DNA of 64,000 nt from positions 23,111,596 through 23,175,595 of the forward strand of contig OX336343.1 of the NCBI GenBank assembly GCA_946902875.1. The letters run 5' to 3'. Made by a program: the position numbers and the translations under genes. Origin of the DNA: Nematopogon swammerdamellus. Its lineage: Eukaryota; Arthropoda; Insecta; Lepidoptera; Adelidae. Numbering within the stretch: the stretch's first letter is position 1; each line of letters starts with the position of its first letter. This document shows positions 30,568 through 42,065 of this stretch, piece by piece. The notes beneath the pieces were generated by a model. The model did not search any database. It saw only the letters and a program-made list of their open reading frames with translations, and was not told the origin of the DNA.

Positions 30568-32090
30568 TTACTGCTTTTCAAAATATTCCCCTCCAATACC
30601 TATGCACTTATGCATTCGGGTGAACCAGCTTTCAAAACATTTAAAAAACGTATCTTGCGGGAGGTCGAAAAATAACCGCCGAAATTCTTCGACGGCCTCG
30701 TCTGCAGTGTTGAATTTTCGCCCGCGAAGCATTTTTTTTACCGTGGGAAATAAAAAAAAATCGCATGGAGCTAAATCTGGGCTGTACGGAGGATGGGATA
30801 ACATTTGGACCCCCGAAGTTGTCAAATAGTCCATGGTTCTAGCAGCTGTGTGAGCGGGAGCGTTATCTTGGTGAAAAAGAATGCCGCGGATGCCGCTCCT
30901 TAGCCGCTCGCTATTCAACTCCCTGAAAGCTTGAGGCAGACAAACTTCGCAATACCATTCACTAGTAACTGTTGTCCGGTCTTCTAGCGGAATTACTGCT
31001 ACTGGTCCACTGCGGCGAAAAAAAACCGCTATCATTTTTTTATTAACGCTCCGTCCGCGAACAACTTTTGTGGGCAACTCGTCCTCTTCAAACACCCATT
31101 GCGTGGATTGCTGCTTCGTGAGAGGATCGTAGCTGTAGATCCAAGATTCGTCAGTTGTAAGGATGTAGGATACGTTTTGCGAAGTTCCTTCTTTGAACTT
31201 TTCCAGCATAAATTTACACCAATCGACACGACGGGATTTTTGTTCTTCTGTGAGAGAATGAGGTATCCATCGCGAAGCAACCTTCCTAACTTTGAGGTGT
31301 TCATGCAGGATGGTGGAAACTGCCTGTGATCCAATCTTCAGTTCAGCCTGAATCTCCCGATGTGTAATGTGTCTATTCTCCCGCAATAGCCACTCTACCC
31401 TGATGACGTTTTCATGAGTGACTGCAGTCAGAGGCGGACTTTCCATATAGGCCGACTAGGCCCGGGCCTAGGGCGGCCAGATATTAGGGGCGGCCAATCT
31501 GTACCTGCTGCTGGAAGCAGTGAGAGCAGGTACAGAATAGAAAGGGTGCCGGCCGGAGCAAGTGCGTGCGACGTGAGGGAGTGGTGAGCGCGGCGGAGGT
31601 GATGACGCACTATTTACGCGGACAAAATAATTTAGCTGTGACGATAAGGTCAATATTGCCGTAAAACTTGTAAAAAATACTTTTACTATATGTAAAATAA
31701 GCCGAGAAATACCTAATATATTTTTGGCAGGTTGAACCGAACGCAATACTGATTTTCATACAACTTCACATTTGTATCTATGCTGTAAACTTGAAAGGGG
31801 CGGCTGCATTGAATTGGGGCGGCTGGTACTAAACGGCCTAGGGCGGCTAAGGCTGCTAGTCCGCCTCTGACTGCAGTTGATGGTCGGCCGAGTCTGGGGT
31901 CATCGTTTAGGTTCTCTCGACCACGTTTAAATTCACGAAACCAATAAGTAACTGTTGCTAACGCAGGAGCAGACTCCCCAAAAGCAGCTTGTAAATTTTC
32001 GTGAGATTCCTTGAAGGTTAACCCTCGTTTATAATCATAGAAAATCATAACACGAAAAGCTTCTCGCGAGACGTCCATTGTTGCAAACAA
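30568..32090 (-). pseudogene. mariner transposase gene (DD34D), split by a hAT-type MITE
   Basis: Part one starts at 32090 (MFATMDVSREAFRVMIFYDY) and carries the N-terminal DNA-binding helix-turn-helix region and the GRPSTAV link. Part two ends at the stop near 30568. Subtracting the MITE and one duplication copy leaves a 1,074-nt frame of 357 codons with no stop or shift. The catalytic triad is in place: TTDES (about residue 164), HQDNAPAH (259) and SPDLAPCD (294), with 34 residues between the last two, as in mariners. The MITE enters after residue 74. Only the insertion appears to inactivate it, so this is a young copy. Cut-and-paste at TA sites is the known activity of the family. Confidence 0.92.
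31429..31869. mobile_element. 441-bp hAT-type MITE inside the mariner
   Basis: 12-bp perfect inverted ends cagaggcggact (31429-31440 and 31858-31869) and an 8-bp target duplication actgcagt (31421-31428 and 31870-31877), itself a palindrome. CAG-starting short TIRs with 8-bp duplications are typical of hAT elements. ggcctagggcggc-like words near both ends extend the symmetry. No transposase inside. Confidence 0.9.
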
Positions 32091-32257
32091 AATATGAGTG
32101 ACGGATAACCGTTAAAAATATTTAAAAAAAGAACTACACATTGGTGGCCAGTAATTTTCATCAAGGAGATTGGTATTTAAATTCGCCGTCAAATCAAAAT
32201 AGTTTCAGGAAAAAAAAAAAATTATTTATTCTGTGGCTAACAATTTTCGGAACAGCC

Positions 32258-33185
32258 CACGTATATTACCCTACCATTTATTATTATTTGTTCTTTTACA
32301 TTAGAGTTCGCATTATAATCGCACAAGTTTGGCGTTTATAAACTAAGATTCGCCGAATTTGGATAATCGGTTTAAGAGTTATGGAGGAACATACAAACAT
32401 ACATACATACAGAAAATATTTCTAAAAATCGTCAGTATCATACAAAGAGTCTACAAACGCAATATATATTATATCTTACCTAAAACAAAGCACTTCACTC
32501 CATGACCATCCTTTACAGATTTGTCTTTAGTATTCATTCGTTTTCGATTTCAATCAAAGTATAGTTTCTTCCACTTCACGAAAATTAATGAAAGAAATGC
32601 ATAACGATATGAAAAAAATATTCATAAAAAACATAGGTAGACTTAACCAAAGTATTATTATAATATAAATATTAAAGCCGATTCGGTGCCGAACGAGACC
32701 CTTATCGCGAAGTTTTTTTTTTTAACCGCCAGAGTGCTAATGAAATTTCTGTAATTTCAGAGACCGAGCGCTCGACTTCAAATTGATTTGCCGGGTTAAG
32801 TTATTATGTTTTTTTATTTTTTTTTATTTTTTTTGGTTTAGTTTTTGTTTTATTCAAAGGACGACACATGTCTCGGGTCGCGGTAACGATGCGGTCGGCG
32901 AGTTCTAATGCGACGTCGTTTGTGGGGAATTACGAATATGGGCTAAAGAGAAACTTTCGAGTTGTGGATTTACCTGCAGCGGTAAAATCATTAACCAATA
33001 AAAAAAGCGGTCAATAGCGAGTCTGGTTCGCACAAATTATGGTTCCGTACTAAAACAAACATATGTGTTTTTTTTATCGAAATTATTACATTGTCGAAAA
33101 CAACTGCAGTTTTCCTGTAATCTATGGCTTAATATATACTAACCCTATTAAAGAAGTAATAATTTTTAATATTGTAAAAAAATTA
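32258..33185. repeat. I repeat (about 32340-32560), then no gene
   Basis: Positions 32340-32530 read gccgaatttggataatcggt, ttaagagttatggaggaaca and ccatgaccatcctttacaga, a minus-type I repeat. From 32560 to 33185 the sequence is AT-rich with CpG at 32690-32990. A possible acceptor (ctgtaatttcag, near 32760) is not enough to call an exon. Confidence 0.5.
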
Positions 33186-33350
33186 CAAATAAAAATAATT
33201 TCAATTAACTTACTTAAAGGAGTCGGGGGACCGCTAAGTAAATAAAATAATAAAAACTCAGAGCTGCGCGGGTATTTACTTAGCGGTCCCCCAACTCCTT
33301 CAAATATAAGTACGCAAATTATTTTTGACTTTTTAAGGGTCGGGGGTTTT
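33186..33350. repeat. Palindromic repeat, third copy
   Basis: ttacttaaaggagtcggggg and its inverted partner ttacttagcggtcccccaac enclose a short spacer. It matches the palindromic half of the tandem units at 22970-23895. It joins an F repeat at 33352. Confidence 0.7.
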
Positions 33351-33351
33351 T

Positions 33352-33755
33352 TAGGGTTCCGTATCCGGTACGGGACCCTATTACTAAGCCTACGCCGCCT
33401 GCCTGTCTGTCTGTCCGTCCGACCGTCTGTCTGTCCGAGGGTTGTATCTCTTGAACCGTAATAGGTAGCCCGTTGAAGTTTTCACAGAATATGTGTTATT
33501 AATTATTATGGGCGATATAACAACAAATAATAAAAATAAAGAAAAAGTAAAAAATTCACGGATATAAAAGAAACCAAAAAGTGTATGCGCGCGCCGTCTA
33601 CCGAGTAGAGTGTGAAGCATTTTAACTAATCATGACATTTGACTAATATGAAGCATTTCACGCTATAGATGGCGTGAGTGGCGCTACATGGCGGAACATG
33701 TCATGGCGATAAGGAACCCTCGGTGCGCGAGTTTGACTCGCAATTGGCCGGTTAT
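33352..33755 (-). repeat. F repeat, complete minus-strand copy
   Basis: From agggttccgtatccggtacg, through gcctgtctgtctgtccgtcc and cgtaataggtagcccgttga, to gcgcgagtttgactcgcaat and tggccggtta at 33755. It includes the optional 'atgaagcatttcacgctata' segment seen in the 9.8- and 43.2-kb copies. Confidence 0.82.
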
Positions 33756-33914
33756 TAATTTGTAATTTAACTTTTGGCTTATTAAGCAACTTTTTCATAT
33801 ATTTTACATGCATATACTAGGAAACTTACATATACTTAGAATACCTACCTATAAAATGATTATATTACATACTATTGTAATAAAGTAGGTACTAAATTTA
33901 TCTAATAAATATAA

Positions 33915-34317
33915 CGGCGGGTGGCCGAGTGGTTTGGGCATCGGCTTCTCATGCGGGAGGTCCGAGGTTCGAATCCGGTCGGCGTGTACCAATGAGTTTT
34001 TTCTGACGAAAAAATTTACGTGCATACCTACACCCGCTGCTTCACCGTTCGGAACCGCGTGTAAAACTGTACGTCCCTTCCCTTGCCCCTTACTAGGTGG
34101 TAGGCTCAAATTGTAGCCGACTGGGTTGGTACCACCGTACTGGATGTAAGATAGCCGCAAGCAACCTCGGTTGTGTTCTCCTCTAGTCCAGTATAACCAG
34201 CAATCCAGGGAAGTCTCCGGTATGGCACCTACCTTCTCGGAGGTGATATTGGCTGGTTAGAGCATGTGCTTTGGCCCCTCCGACTCAGCCACCCATACCG
34301 GATTACATAAAAAAAAA
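33915..34317 (+). repeat. S2 SINE, full length with tRNA-like head
   Basis: The head has box A tggccgagtgg (33922-33932) and box B ggttcgaatcc (33966-33976), spaced as in tRNA genes. Next come a linker (atgagttttttctgacgaaa), the core (gtaaaactgtacgtcccttc, ttactaggtggtaggctcaa) and tail 2 to an A-run (34308-34317). It is non-coding. The tRNA-like head would act as an internal Pol III promoter. The tRNA of origin is not clear from the anticodon arm. Confidence 0.92.
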
Positions 34318-34324
34318 TATGAAA

Positions 34325-34604
34325 TACATTCACACCACACGATGCATCCCGACAATCAGGGTAAACAGAGTAATTGGTGTTGTGCTGCAAGTGCTCTGAT
34401 AAATTACAGCACAACACCGACCACATTCGGACAAGATAACTGAGCAAGCAGCAACTGAGGCATGAAGACCCACCTGCTGCATTACTCGGTGGAAAGACCA
34501 CCGTGCCAAGGTAAGAGGTGGTACCCCTTAGTCGCCTTTTACGACCCGCACGGGGAGAGATGCAGTGGGGCTATTCTTTTTAAGTACCGGCCCCACACAG
34601 TACC
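34325..34604 (-). repeat. LR repeat with leader L
   Basis: On the minus strand leader L (ends 34604) is followed by an LR body missing the gctaaagggcgacaggctag part. The hairpin arms are cggtgttgtgctg-like and their complement (34374-34412). It begins on + with cattcacaccacacgatgca without a clear TATG run. Confidence 0.8.
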
Positions 34605-34817
34605 AATTATATACGTAAATATATCATTTATATTAGCATCAGCTTGAAATAAAAACAACTGTTCCAACCAACTAACAAAGATGAATGATTAACGATCTGT
34701 CCGAATATGTTAATGGCACCACAAAATGGATTTAAACAAAACCACATTCTTGCCTCTTGTTTGAAAGTCGACCATAGATATTGTAACCTCTTCTAGTATT
34801 ACAAACATTTATGAAGT
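34605..34817. other. No gene recognised
   Basis: Short unique AT-rich spacer. Confidence 0.3.
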
Positions 34818-35182
34818 ATTTTTTTATGGAAACTGACACGTTTGGCTACATCACCTATAACATCCGTGATGTCAGCCAATAACACCCGGTGAACTAGGTG
34901 CCACGTCAGTGCTTCCCTCCATTTCATGTCGGCTACACTGAACTTAACGGAAAACTATTTACATAGCCGTTTCGACCGACGTTTCTTTCAGTGCGGTGGT
35001 ATCAACCCGGCCGGGATAAACCCTACCACCTAGTAAGGTATGAACGGAACGGACCTACAGTTTAACGTGGAATCCCAACCACGGTCAGCCAGCGTCCAAC
35101 GGTCGAGCGGTCACCCATCCAAGTACTGACCGCGCCCAGGGTTGCTTAATAACAGTCGACCGACCGCAACACTGAGCTACTG
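34818..35182 (-). repeat. S1 SINE, HH + core + tail 1
   Basis: T-run at 34819-34825, tail 1, core, HH to cactgagctactgag, then an abrupt switch to LINE 3' sequence. Small changes include a duplicated cagccagcg. Confidence 0.88.
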
Positions 35183-35360
35183 AGTTAGGTGCCATGCCAG
35201 CAGATTTGCCGACTGTTGCTAGGCTGTCTAGCCTGTTGATACGAAGTTTGAAGACATTCGGGAAACACGCCGGAAGACAGTTCCACACCCTAGCGGTGCG
35301 ACAAAGAAACAATTTAAAGTACCCGTGAATTCTCATAAGCCCAATCTCCAATCTCTTTCG
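35183..35360 (-). pseudogene. LINE C-terminus and start of 3' UTR (tail-3 source)
   Basis: The minus strand reads FKLFLCRTARVWNCLPACF then PNVFKLRINRLDSLATVGKS and AGMAP. An RTA–W–LP motif near the C-terminus is typical of Jockey-like ORF2. It continues into atggcacctaa, the same point where tail 3 begins in S3 copies. So this LINE family supplies tail 3. It is 5'-truncated. Confidence 0.68.
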
Positions 35361-35689
35361 GGGCCATAAAAACTACGAGTATATAGACAGTAACATAATA
35401 CGCACATATTGTCAATAAAACCAAAATCAAGTCAATAATCAAAAACCCCCATTAACAGCAATTAATAAGTGCTCGTTAGCAGATTTAACAGTAATTTATA
35501 TTAAACAAATTACAAGAACAACCAAAAACATGGTTAAAATATGCTAATTAGTGAATGGTTAAATGTAGAGTGTGAATAAGAAATTAGTGAAGTGTGCTTT
35601 TAAGATTAAGTAGTCGCTAGCCGGGGGCTTTGATGAAATAAAACCTACAGATATAACAACGTGCACTGGACAGTGACTGCATCCCTGTA
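35361..35689. other. No gene recognised
   Basis: AT-rich unique sequence with aaacaaattacaagaacaac-type words. Confidence 0.35.
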
Positions 35690-36070
35690 TGCGTACCAAT
35701 CGGTTCTGCAGATCTTTCCTCTACAGAACCGGTAAACTCTGGAACGCTCTCCCTGCCCATATTCCTATTTCCCCTCAAGTACAGTCTGAATGAAGGCCGG
35801 GATGACTGGAGGAAAATTGGAGAGGCGTATGTCCAGCAGTGGACGCTTACACGCTGACTGACAGTCTCGGGTCATTCAAGGGGGGTGTGAATGGGCACCT
35901 GTCAAGCTGGCATGGTATTTGCAACCCCAGGATACGACCGAATGTCCGTGGGCGTCGTCAGACAGCATCAGTGGCTCGCCGCCATATCTCGCGCTTACAA
36001 TGCTGCGCGCATCGTCCGGAGGTCGCTCTGCCTAGGGCTCTACCAACAACGGTAGCCTGGGTTCGCCTCG
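35690..36070 (+). pseudogene. Jockey-like LINE C-terminus, interrupted by an RTE-like end
   Basis: Positions 35715-35790 encode RTGKLWNALPAHI-like sequence followed by ccctcaagtacagtctgaat. At 35791-35852 an RTE-type LINE 3' end (ggaggaaaattggagaggcg, tatgtccagcagtggac) intervenes. The first LINE resumes at ctgactgacagtctcgggtc to tgtccgtgggcgtcgtcaga and catatctcgcgcttaca. It is nested or recombined, and dead. Confidence 0.65.
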
Positions 36071-37185
36071 CCTCGCCCGCGCCGCCGCCGTTGGTGGAAA
36101 GTCCGTTCAGTTTTATATACATCTTATATGCATATTTATATTAGTATTTTTATTCTCTGTATAAGTGAAGTTAATGTAAATATACAAATTCGTACATACT
36201 AATTAAATGAATAAAACATTAAACAAAGTAATATTTTCATCGTGAAAAGTTTGCCTGCGAATTATTTTTGTCGTTATTATTTTTAGTTGAACCACAGAAC
36301 TGAACCATCAATCTGTGCCCTTACCGGCGGAGTTGACCTTATAAAACAATATTAAACGTTCGCAAATTTAATTTGACATTACGTAGATAATATCATCTCA
36401 TAACCATGCGCACTGCGGCCGCCCCCGACCGACGATCAAGTCGATTCCAAACTGCGCACAGATATAGCTAACGAACATGTGCACAAATTAACAACGTGCG
36501 AAAGCGAGAAGAGGGTATGTGCGCGCGACAAACGCGTAGGTACACGGATCATATATCAGAGAAATACTGTTAGATGGGTGATGAAACATCATGATGCAGA
36601 GATATACACATGGTAAGAATAAGATGTGGACATCTTTGCCCCCTCTCATTACATGCGATCGCTGAGTGGCGTCGAAGCACTGTGTGTAAGTTTTTTTAAT
36701 TTTTATTTTTCAAGGACAAGAAAACAACTAAAAATAACAAAAATAATAAAGAAGAAATTATTATTATTATTATCTAAAGCCTACGACTATTAATATTACA
36801 TAATTACGAAAAAATAAACAACGAAATAAATATACACGATGTGTTTGTGGTGTTATCGTTCTATGCATTAATTCTGTGTTCTTCATCGCGCATCTTGTTT
36901 GTGTACAACTTGGAATAGAGCCTACTCCGGCGCACCTCTTTACAGCCACGCGAAAAACTCGAAAAACATCAAAAGTACTCAACGCTTGTATTAGGGGTTT
37001 CGTTAGAAGTTAGAGTAACAAAGTTTTCTTTATTATTTAACAAAACTAGGTGGTAGCTACTAAAGAGCAGAGGTTAGTCACGTGATAACAAAAGGTTACC
37101 TTTCTCCATACAAAATCGTCTTACGGGGTTTCTGTTTTCCCGCTTGACCGTTTTCTTGTAATAAACACTGTCTTATCTATGTACA
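36071..37185. other. No gene; mixed unique sequence
   Basis: A CpG-rich stretch lies at about 36410-36545. From 37080 there is sequence shared with 58050-58200 (tttctccatacaaaatcgtc). A (att)n run is near 36757-36772. No gene is supported. Confidence 0.4.
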
Positions 37186-37189
37186 TGTA

Positions 37190-37478
37190 ATTTTTGACGT
37201 GATAACGTCATAAAAATTGATTAACACCGGCTGCACGCACGAAAAAGTGTCACGTTCCATCTGAGCCTGTGTTTGCAAGCGAGAGCGCGTAACAAGCGAT
37301 AGAGAGGCACAATCGGCCCAAGCGGCAGTGTTGCCAAACGTACGGTAATTGCCGTATCGTACGGTAATCGAGGCTAGAAATCGACAAATGTACGGCGTAC
37401 GGCAGCGATAGGGGTTATCACGTTATCACGTAAAACTATCGTCCTTAAACCGACTTTACAGAAAACCAATTTTTTTGT
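37190..37478. repeat. J element, ends shared with the 48-kb copy
   Basis: The left end (tttttgacgtgataacgtca, ttaacaccggctgcacgcac) and right end (cacgttatcacgtaaaacta, cgtccttaaaccgactttac) match those of 48073-48348. The interior, about 37257-37415, has no visible match to the other copy. Gacgtgataacgt-type words in opposite direction at the two ends suggest a DNA element. Confidence 0.65.
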
Positions 37479-37539
37479 TTAGATTAAATAAACGAGGTCA
37501 GAGATACAAATATATATTTTTTGTACGAAAAAAAATTCT

Positions 37540-37692
37540 TCGGCTGTGTTCTCTCGTCCTCTTGTCTAGTATAGCAATCCAAAGGGAAGTCTCCTTTATT
37601 GCACCTACCTTCTCGGAGGTGATATTGGCTGGTCGGAGCATTAGCTTTGGCCCCTCTGACTCAGCCACCGATACCAGATTACATACAAAAAC
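37540..37692 (+). repeat. S2 SINE, 3' part only
   Basis: From tgtgttctctcgtcctcttg through tctcggaggtgatattggct to ataccagattacat and a broken A-run (acaaaaac). It is more diverged than the full copies, hence older. Confidence 0.8.
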
Positions 37693-38659
37693 AACTACAC
37701 GTCAAAACTCTGCTTATGTACTCGTCTAGGCAACTCAAAACGTTTTATTATTGACAACTATGTACTAGACCCGTGATTGCCGGCCTATCGTGCATGGGTA
37801 ATGTGAGTTAAATGTAACATCAGGGTGTCACGGAACTGGAGAGATAACATGAACTATTTTCATAGCCGCTTCGACCGACCGTAATTCAGTGCGGTTGTAA
37901 TCTGTAAAAAATCTGTAACAGGTTTTTATGAAAATTTTAAATTTGAAATTTAAAATTTTAGTGTAAATTGATTAGAACACAATCAAAATCAATTAAATAA
38001 GTACCTATCAAATTAAAATTACCTAAACTAAAATAAAACAAACTAAATTTAAATTTTGAAAATTTGAAATTTGAACATTTTATTTGTCATTTAAAAAAAA
38101 ATTAAAATTTGAAATCCGCTCGGGTCAAACATTACTCGTTCCGAGACCCTGAAAAGAGGATTTCTCCAAGAGCGGTATCAGGTCGGATCGGTGTGCCCAG
38201 CCACAGCTTGCCCACGCCCCATTCGGTTATTATTTTTCATTGTTACGACCGGCGCGGCTCTTAGCAAACTATTAAGAGGCCCAACTCCGGACTTAACGCC
38301 TTGTTGCCTGATTAATTCGACAGATAGAGGCCGCGGGCCGAGCTCGCTCCGGCCTCGGCAAATATGCGTGTATCGAGGTTTTTGTGCCATCACGGCCGTG
38401 GAAGCTCTTATAGGGGTGGCCAGTTAATTTTATATGTGTAGTAAGTAAAATTAGTGAAATTTTCTCGCTGTTAGTAAAGTCACGTGAAGATGAATATTAC
38501 ATGGAAACGCGTGAAAATAATTATTAGAAACATACTGTTACAAACATTTAATTTTATGACTTAGGCAGTCAAAAAATACACCCCTTTTCAATAGTTTTTC
38601 AATGTTTGTGAATTTTTTTTTCATGCTTGCGTCTACTACCTCGGATCAATATTTGCATT
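37693..38659. other. No gene; scraps and low complexity
   Basis: Positions 37830-37900 hold a decayed S1 core (catgaactattttcatagcc, gaccgtaattcagtgcgg). Positions 37920-38110 are simple aaatttgaaattt sequence. Positions 38110-38410 are GC-richer unique sequence. Confidence 0.4.
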
Positions 38660-38985
38660 AAAAACCGGCCAAAGGCGAGTCGGACTCGCGCACCGAGGGT
38701 TCCGTAACACCACGTAATAGTTTTACTTTATAGTTTGCACTATAGTCACACCAAGTTTACTCTATAATTAATTATTGTAACTCTATAATAGAGTTAGTTT
38801 TATAGTCACCTCTTAATTTGTAATTTATTTTTTCATTATTTGTAGGATATCCGCCATAATAAACACATTCTTTGCAAATGTCAACCGGCTACCCGTTACC
38901 GTTCAAAAGATACAGACCTCGGCCAAACGGAAAAACAGAACGGCGGTGTAATAGGCTTCCGTATCCGTACGGTGCGGAAACCTAA
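38660..38985 (+). repeat. F repeat, complete, microsatellite almost lost
   Basis: From aaccggccaaaggcgagtcg to ggcttccgtatccgtacggt and cggaaaccta. The usual gacggacagacag tract is reduced to cggaaaaacagaacgg, so this copy is older or contracted. Confidence 0.78.
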
Positions 38986-39924
38986 TAACTTTGATAATGT
39001 GTCTGAGAACGACTGCTGAATTACATTGAACCACATAAACTGTATTGAATAAGCTTCAAGGGAAAAAATAAATGGAGCTAAGTCTCACATAAAATAATCT
39101 CTCGTAAAAACAAATCCTAACACACCGCATTGATCAGCCACATACAAAACTGAGGTAGGTAGGAGGGAGTGTGGCAATTGACAACACTCTCGGGCAACAA
39201 ATTTGTTAATCTAACTCCGTTTCTATTTATTTTGCTCTCCAAGTAAGAATATCGAATATAATAAATAAATTTGATAATTATTTTTCACATTAATTTGGTT
39301 CATACTTTGAAAAATATAAAAATAAATCAAAATTTATTTTATTGTACTCCAATTTAATAAAAAAAGGTCACAAAAGGCGAGCTCAATGCCTTACGGCATT
39401 CTTTACAACCTAACCTAAGCATAATAGATTTATATGTATTATTATTAGGTACTTTTGACTGAAGTCTTTTGCTGCTACCTACATACTTACTACTTTCTCA
39501 ACATACGAATCTCAAACATGCAAAGGTTGACTGGAAGAAATTCCTGTAAGGAATAAGTCCGCCTTTGCTCCTAATGTAAATTATATAATGAGCCTGTTTC
39601 TGTAAAATATTTTTTGGAGCAATCAAATATTTATATATATCTAACCTTTTGGTTGTGGCGGAGGTGTATGAGGGCGGACAATGCAAATAAGAGTTGTGGT
39701 TAGTACAGTACAGGTGCGGTGCGGGAGAGGATGGGGGAAGGAGGGGGGGGGGGGGGGGGGGCAGGAGGGCGATGCAACACATTAAGAACATTAAGGAATG
39801 AAATGCATTTCATGTAATTGCTCGACCCCGCGCGCGACCTCAGCACGACGAGCCGTGCACTGTGGGACAACTGCCTGTTAAATTTGGAAAAAAATACAGC
39901 TGGAAATAATAAGTGCAATTATGC
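38986..39924. repeat. P repeat pieces, 19-G run, no gene
   Basis: P sequence at 39335-39425 (caaaaggcgagctcaatgcc, ttacggcattctttac) and a second reversed or related piece at 39500-39610 (caaaggttgactggaagaaa). A 19-base G run is at 39743-39761. Confidence 0.45.
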
Positions 39925-40090
39925 ATACCATCACGCTGTATCCAGACAATACAGTTGAGCAGAGTAATCGGTGTGGTGGTGCAACAGCTCTGGTTAATTT
40001 AAAGCCCAACACAGCACAACACGTTTAGCTTAATTTTAGGGCAAGAGCTATCAAGCAGCAAGTGACATCACCTACTGCATGACTTCTGAT
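39925..40090 (-). repeat. LR repeat fragment, diverged
   Basis: atcacgctgtatccagacaa, gtaatcggtgtggtggtgca and agctatcaagcagcaagtga follow the LR order on the minus strand, without leader. The hairpin arms have diverged. Confidence 0.6.
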
Positions 40091-40970
40091 TCAAAATGTT
40101 TTAGTAGGTTAGCATGTCTTTTGACGGTTGATAATGTGGTGAAAAGGCAAAATCCCTCTAAAAACTAATAAAAACAGTTTATCCAGACCAGTGCGCTCCC
40201 TTATGGCACCCAAAACGTTGGCTACATTACAGCTCAGAACATTTAACCAGGGTGTTGCAACTTCTGAATCACCAGTTAATACTGTATAAATAATGAAAAA
40301 TCTTGGATCGGTGTTCATTTGACTTTTTGATCTAACCTAATTTACAAAACAAAAATAAATAAATAAACTACATAAAGCGTCTGTAATAAAATAGTTTTCT
40401 ACTCATATACGATTACACAAATTTTACCATTTAACGTTTTTGTCATCCGTATTATATAATGTACGACTTTATCAAAAGTATTCCGGCAGAAAACCTGTAG
40501 GGCATTAAGTGTCAACTTTTACCCATATTTTTATTCGAGTTCAATTTAAATATACAATACAATATTATCTAACAACAATTAGCATACACGTAAGTAACAA
40601 ACAACAACGTCTACAAAACAAATATAGTTAATTTTTGATATAGCATTTTTTCCAGAGCTTGTAAGAAGATGCCGCAGTGTGCATGCGGCGAGAGCGGGCG
40701 GATCCGCACAGTTTTTTGCGATTGGCATCGGGATGCCGGCACACATTCATTTACATTCCATAACGTTTATACGAACAAACGTTACTTGAGTATACTTATG
40801 TAGATGTGAATTATTTATTAATTCTTAGCGCGAACTGAACGATCGCGCGCATAATTAAATAAATCTTTCTGCTGTTACACATGTCTCATTAATTTAATTA
40901 TTACAAGCGTTTATTCAATTTCACGTTGTGCGTTGCACTCTCATCCTATGAATAAGATGTTTGTTAAGAG
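40091..40970. other. No gene recognised
   Basis: AT-rich unique sequence. A CpG-richer segment lies at 40670-40740. No frame or motif that I recognise. Confidence 0.4.
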
Positions 40971-41160
40971 TTTTTTTTATTTTTTTTTTATGGAAACTGA
41001 CACGGTTGGCTACATCACCTACAACATCCGTGATGTCAGCCCATAACACCGGGTGAACTTGGTGCCACGTCAGTGCTTCCCTTCGGTCGTGCGGGCTACA
41101 CTGAACTGGACGGAAAACACCAACTATTTACATAGCCGTTTCGCTTTCATTCAGTGCTTT
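40971..41160 (-). repeat. S1 SINE, 3' half only
   Basis: T-rich start (40971-40989), tail 1 and the end of the core, ending at gccgtttcgctttcattcag. It is a short, 5'-truncated insert. Confidence 0.85.
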
Positions 41161-41356
41161 ATTCGATTATTTCTAAATTCATAATTGATAAACGTAAGTT
41201 CATAATGAAAATTACCCATTAGAAATTTGTTGTTACCTATTTGTTTGCTGACTGTATATTTTAGTGTCAGCTGACGTCACATCGGCGTTAATTTGACAAG
41301 GTTCCAGCGCATTAGCAATTTTCGGGGCTTATAGTTCATAATTTGTTGTGTGTTTT
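41161..41356. other. No gene recognised
   Basis: Unique spacer. Confidence 0.3.
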
Positions 41357-41500
41357 TAGAGGGTTCCGTATCCGGTACGGGAACCTATTACTAAGCCTAC
41401 GCCGTCTGTCTGTCTATCTGTCTGTCTTTCCGTCCATTCTATACGGTTCGATTACACCCACGAAAAGTCACCGGCAAGAAATTTTGCAGGGTTTTATATA
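41357..41500 (-). repeat. F repeat, 3' end fragment
   Basis: gagggttccgtatccggtac, gcctacgccgtctgtctgtc and a tctgtctgtcttt run, then divergence. Confidence 0.65.
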
Positions 41501-41523
41501 TATATATTTCATATTTTTCATTT

Positions 41524-41846
41524 GTACCGTGTGGGGCCGGTACTTTAAAAGAATAGCCCCACTGCATCTCTTCCCGTGTATGTCGTAAAAGGCGACTAAG
41601 GGATATGACTCCCTTCTGATATTACTAGGTGGTAGGGTTTAACCCACCCGGGTTGGTACCACCGCACTGAATGAAACGTCGGTCGAAACGGCTATGTAAA
41701 TAGTTTGTGTTTTCCGTCCAGTTCAGTGTAGCCGGCACGACCGAAGGGATACACTGACGTGGCACCAAGTTCACCCGGTGTTATGGGCTGACATCGCGGA
41801 TGTTGTAGGTGATGTAGCCAACCGTGTCAGTTTCAATAAAAAAAAA
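41524..41846 (+). repeat. S1 SINE, leader L + core + tail 1
   Basis: From gtaccgtgtggggccggtac to an A-run at about 41838-41846, without HH. A (TA)n tract follows (41847-41867). This copy keeps the longer version of the core. Confidence 0.9.
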
Positions 41847-41867
41847 TATATATATATATATATATTA

Positions 41868-42065
41868 TTACAAGTATTTCAGTGATGATCCACGTAATAA
41901 CATCGCTTAAGTTTATCGAAAATACAGCTTGAGAGCAAGATTAATCATTTTACTGGGAATTCTGACTACAAAGATTAATTAATTACACAGTTGACTGCAG
42001 ACAAAATCTAAAATTACATTTCTTGTTTGTTTCGTTTTTATTATTGGTTGTGTTTAGAGCTTTGG
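41868..42065. other. No gene recognised
   Basis: Unique spacer. A segment with ttgagagcaagattaat resembles, in reverse, ttaatcttgctctcaagctg near 46930. Confidence 0.3.

Larger units (their letters stand above)
30510..32257 (-). mobile_element. mariner transposon interrupted by a MITE
   Basis: Perfect 21-bp inverted ends, ggctgttccgaaaattgtta plus g (30510-30530) and the complement (32237-32257). A TA precedes the left end, while the right flank reads ca, so that duplication copy is probably mutated. Without the inserted MITE and its extra duplication the element is about 1,299 bp, a normal mariner length. Confidence 0.9.

Noticed and set aside
32750..32800. Exon starting after ctgtaatttcag
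   Set aside because: The acceptor-like site is followed by a very short frame and AT-rich sequence; nothing supports a gene.
33915..33985. tRNA gene (also at 52255 and 54715)
   Set aside because: Box A and B are good, but the stems do not close as in a real tRNA and the segment is always followed by the same SINE core and tail.
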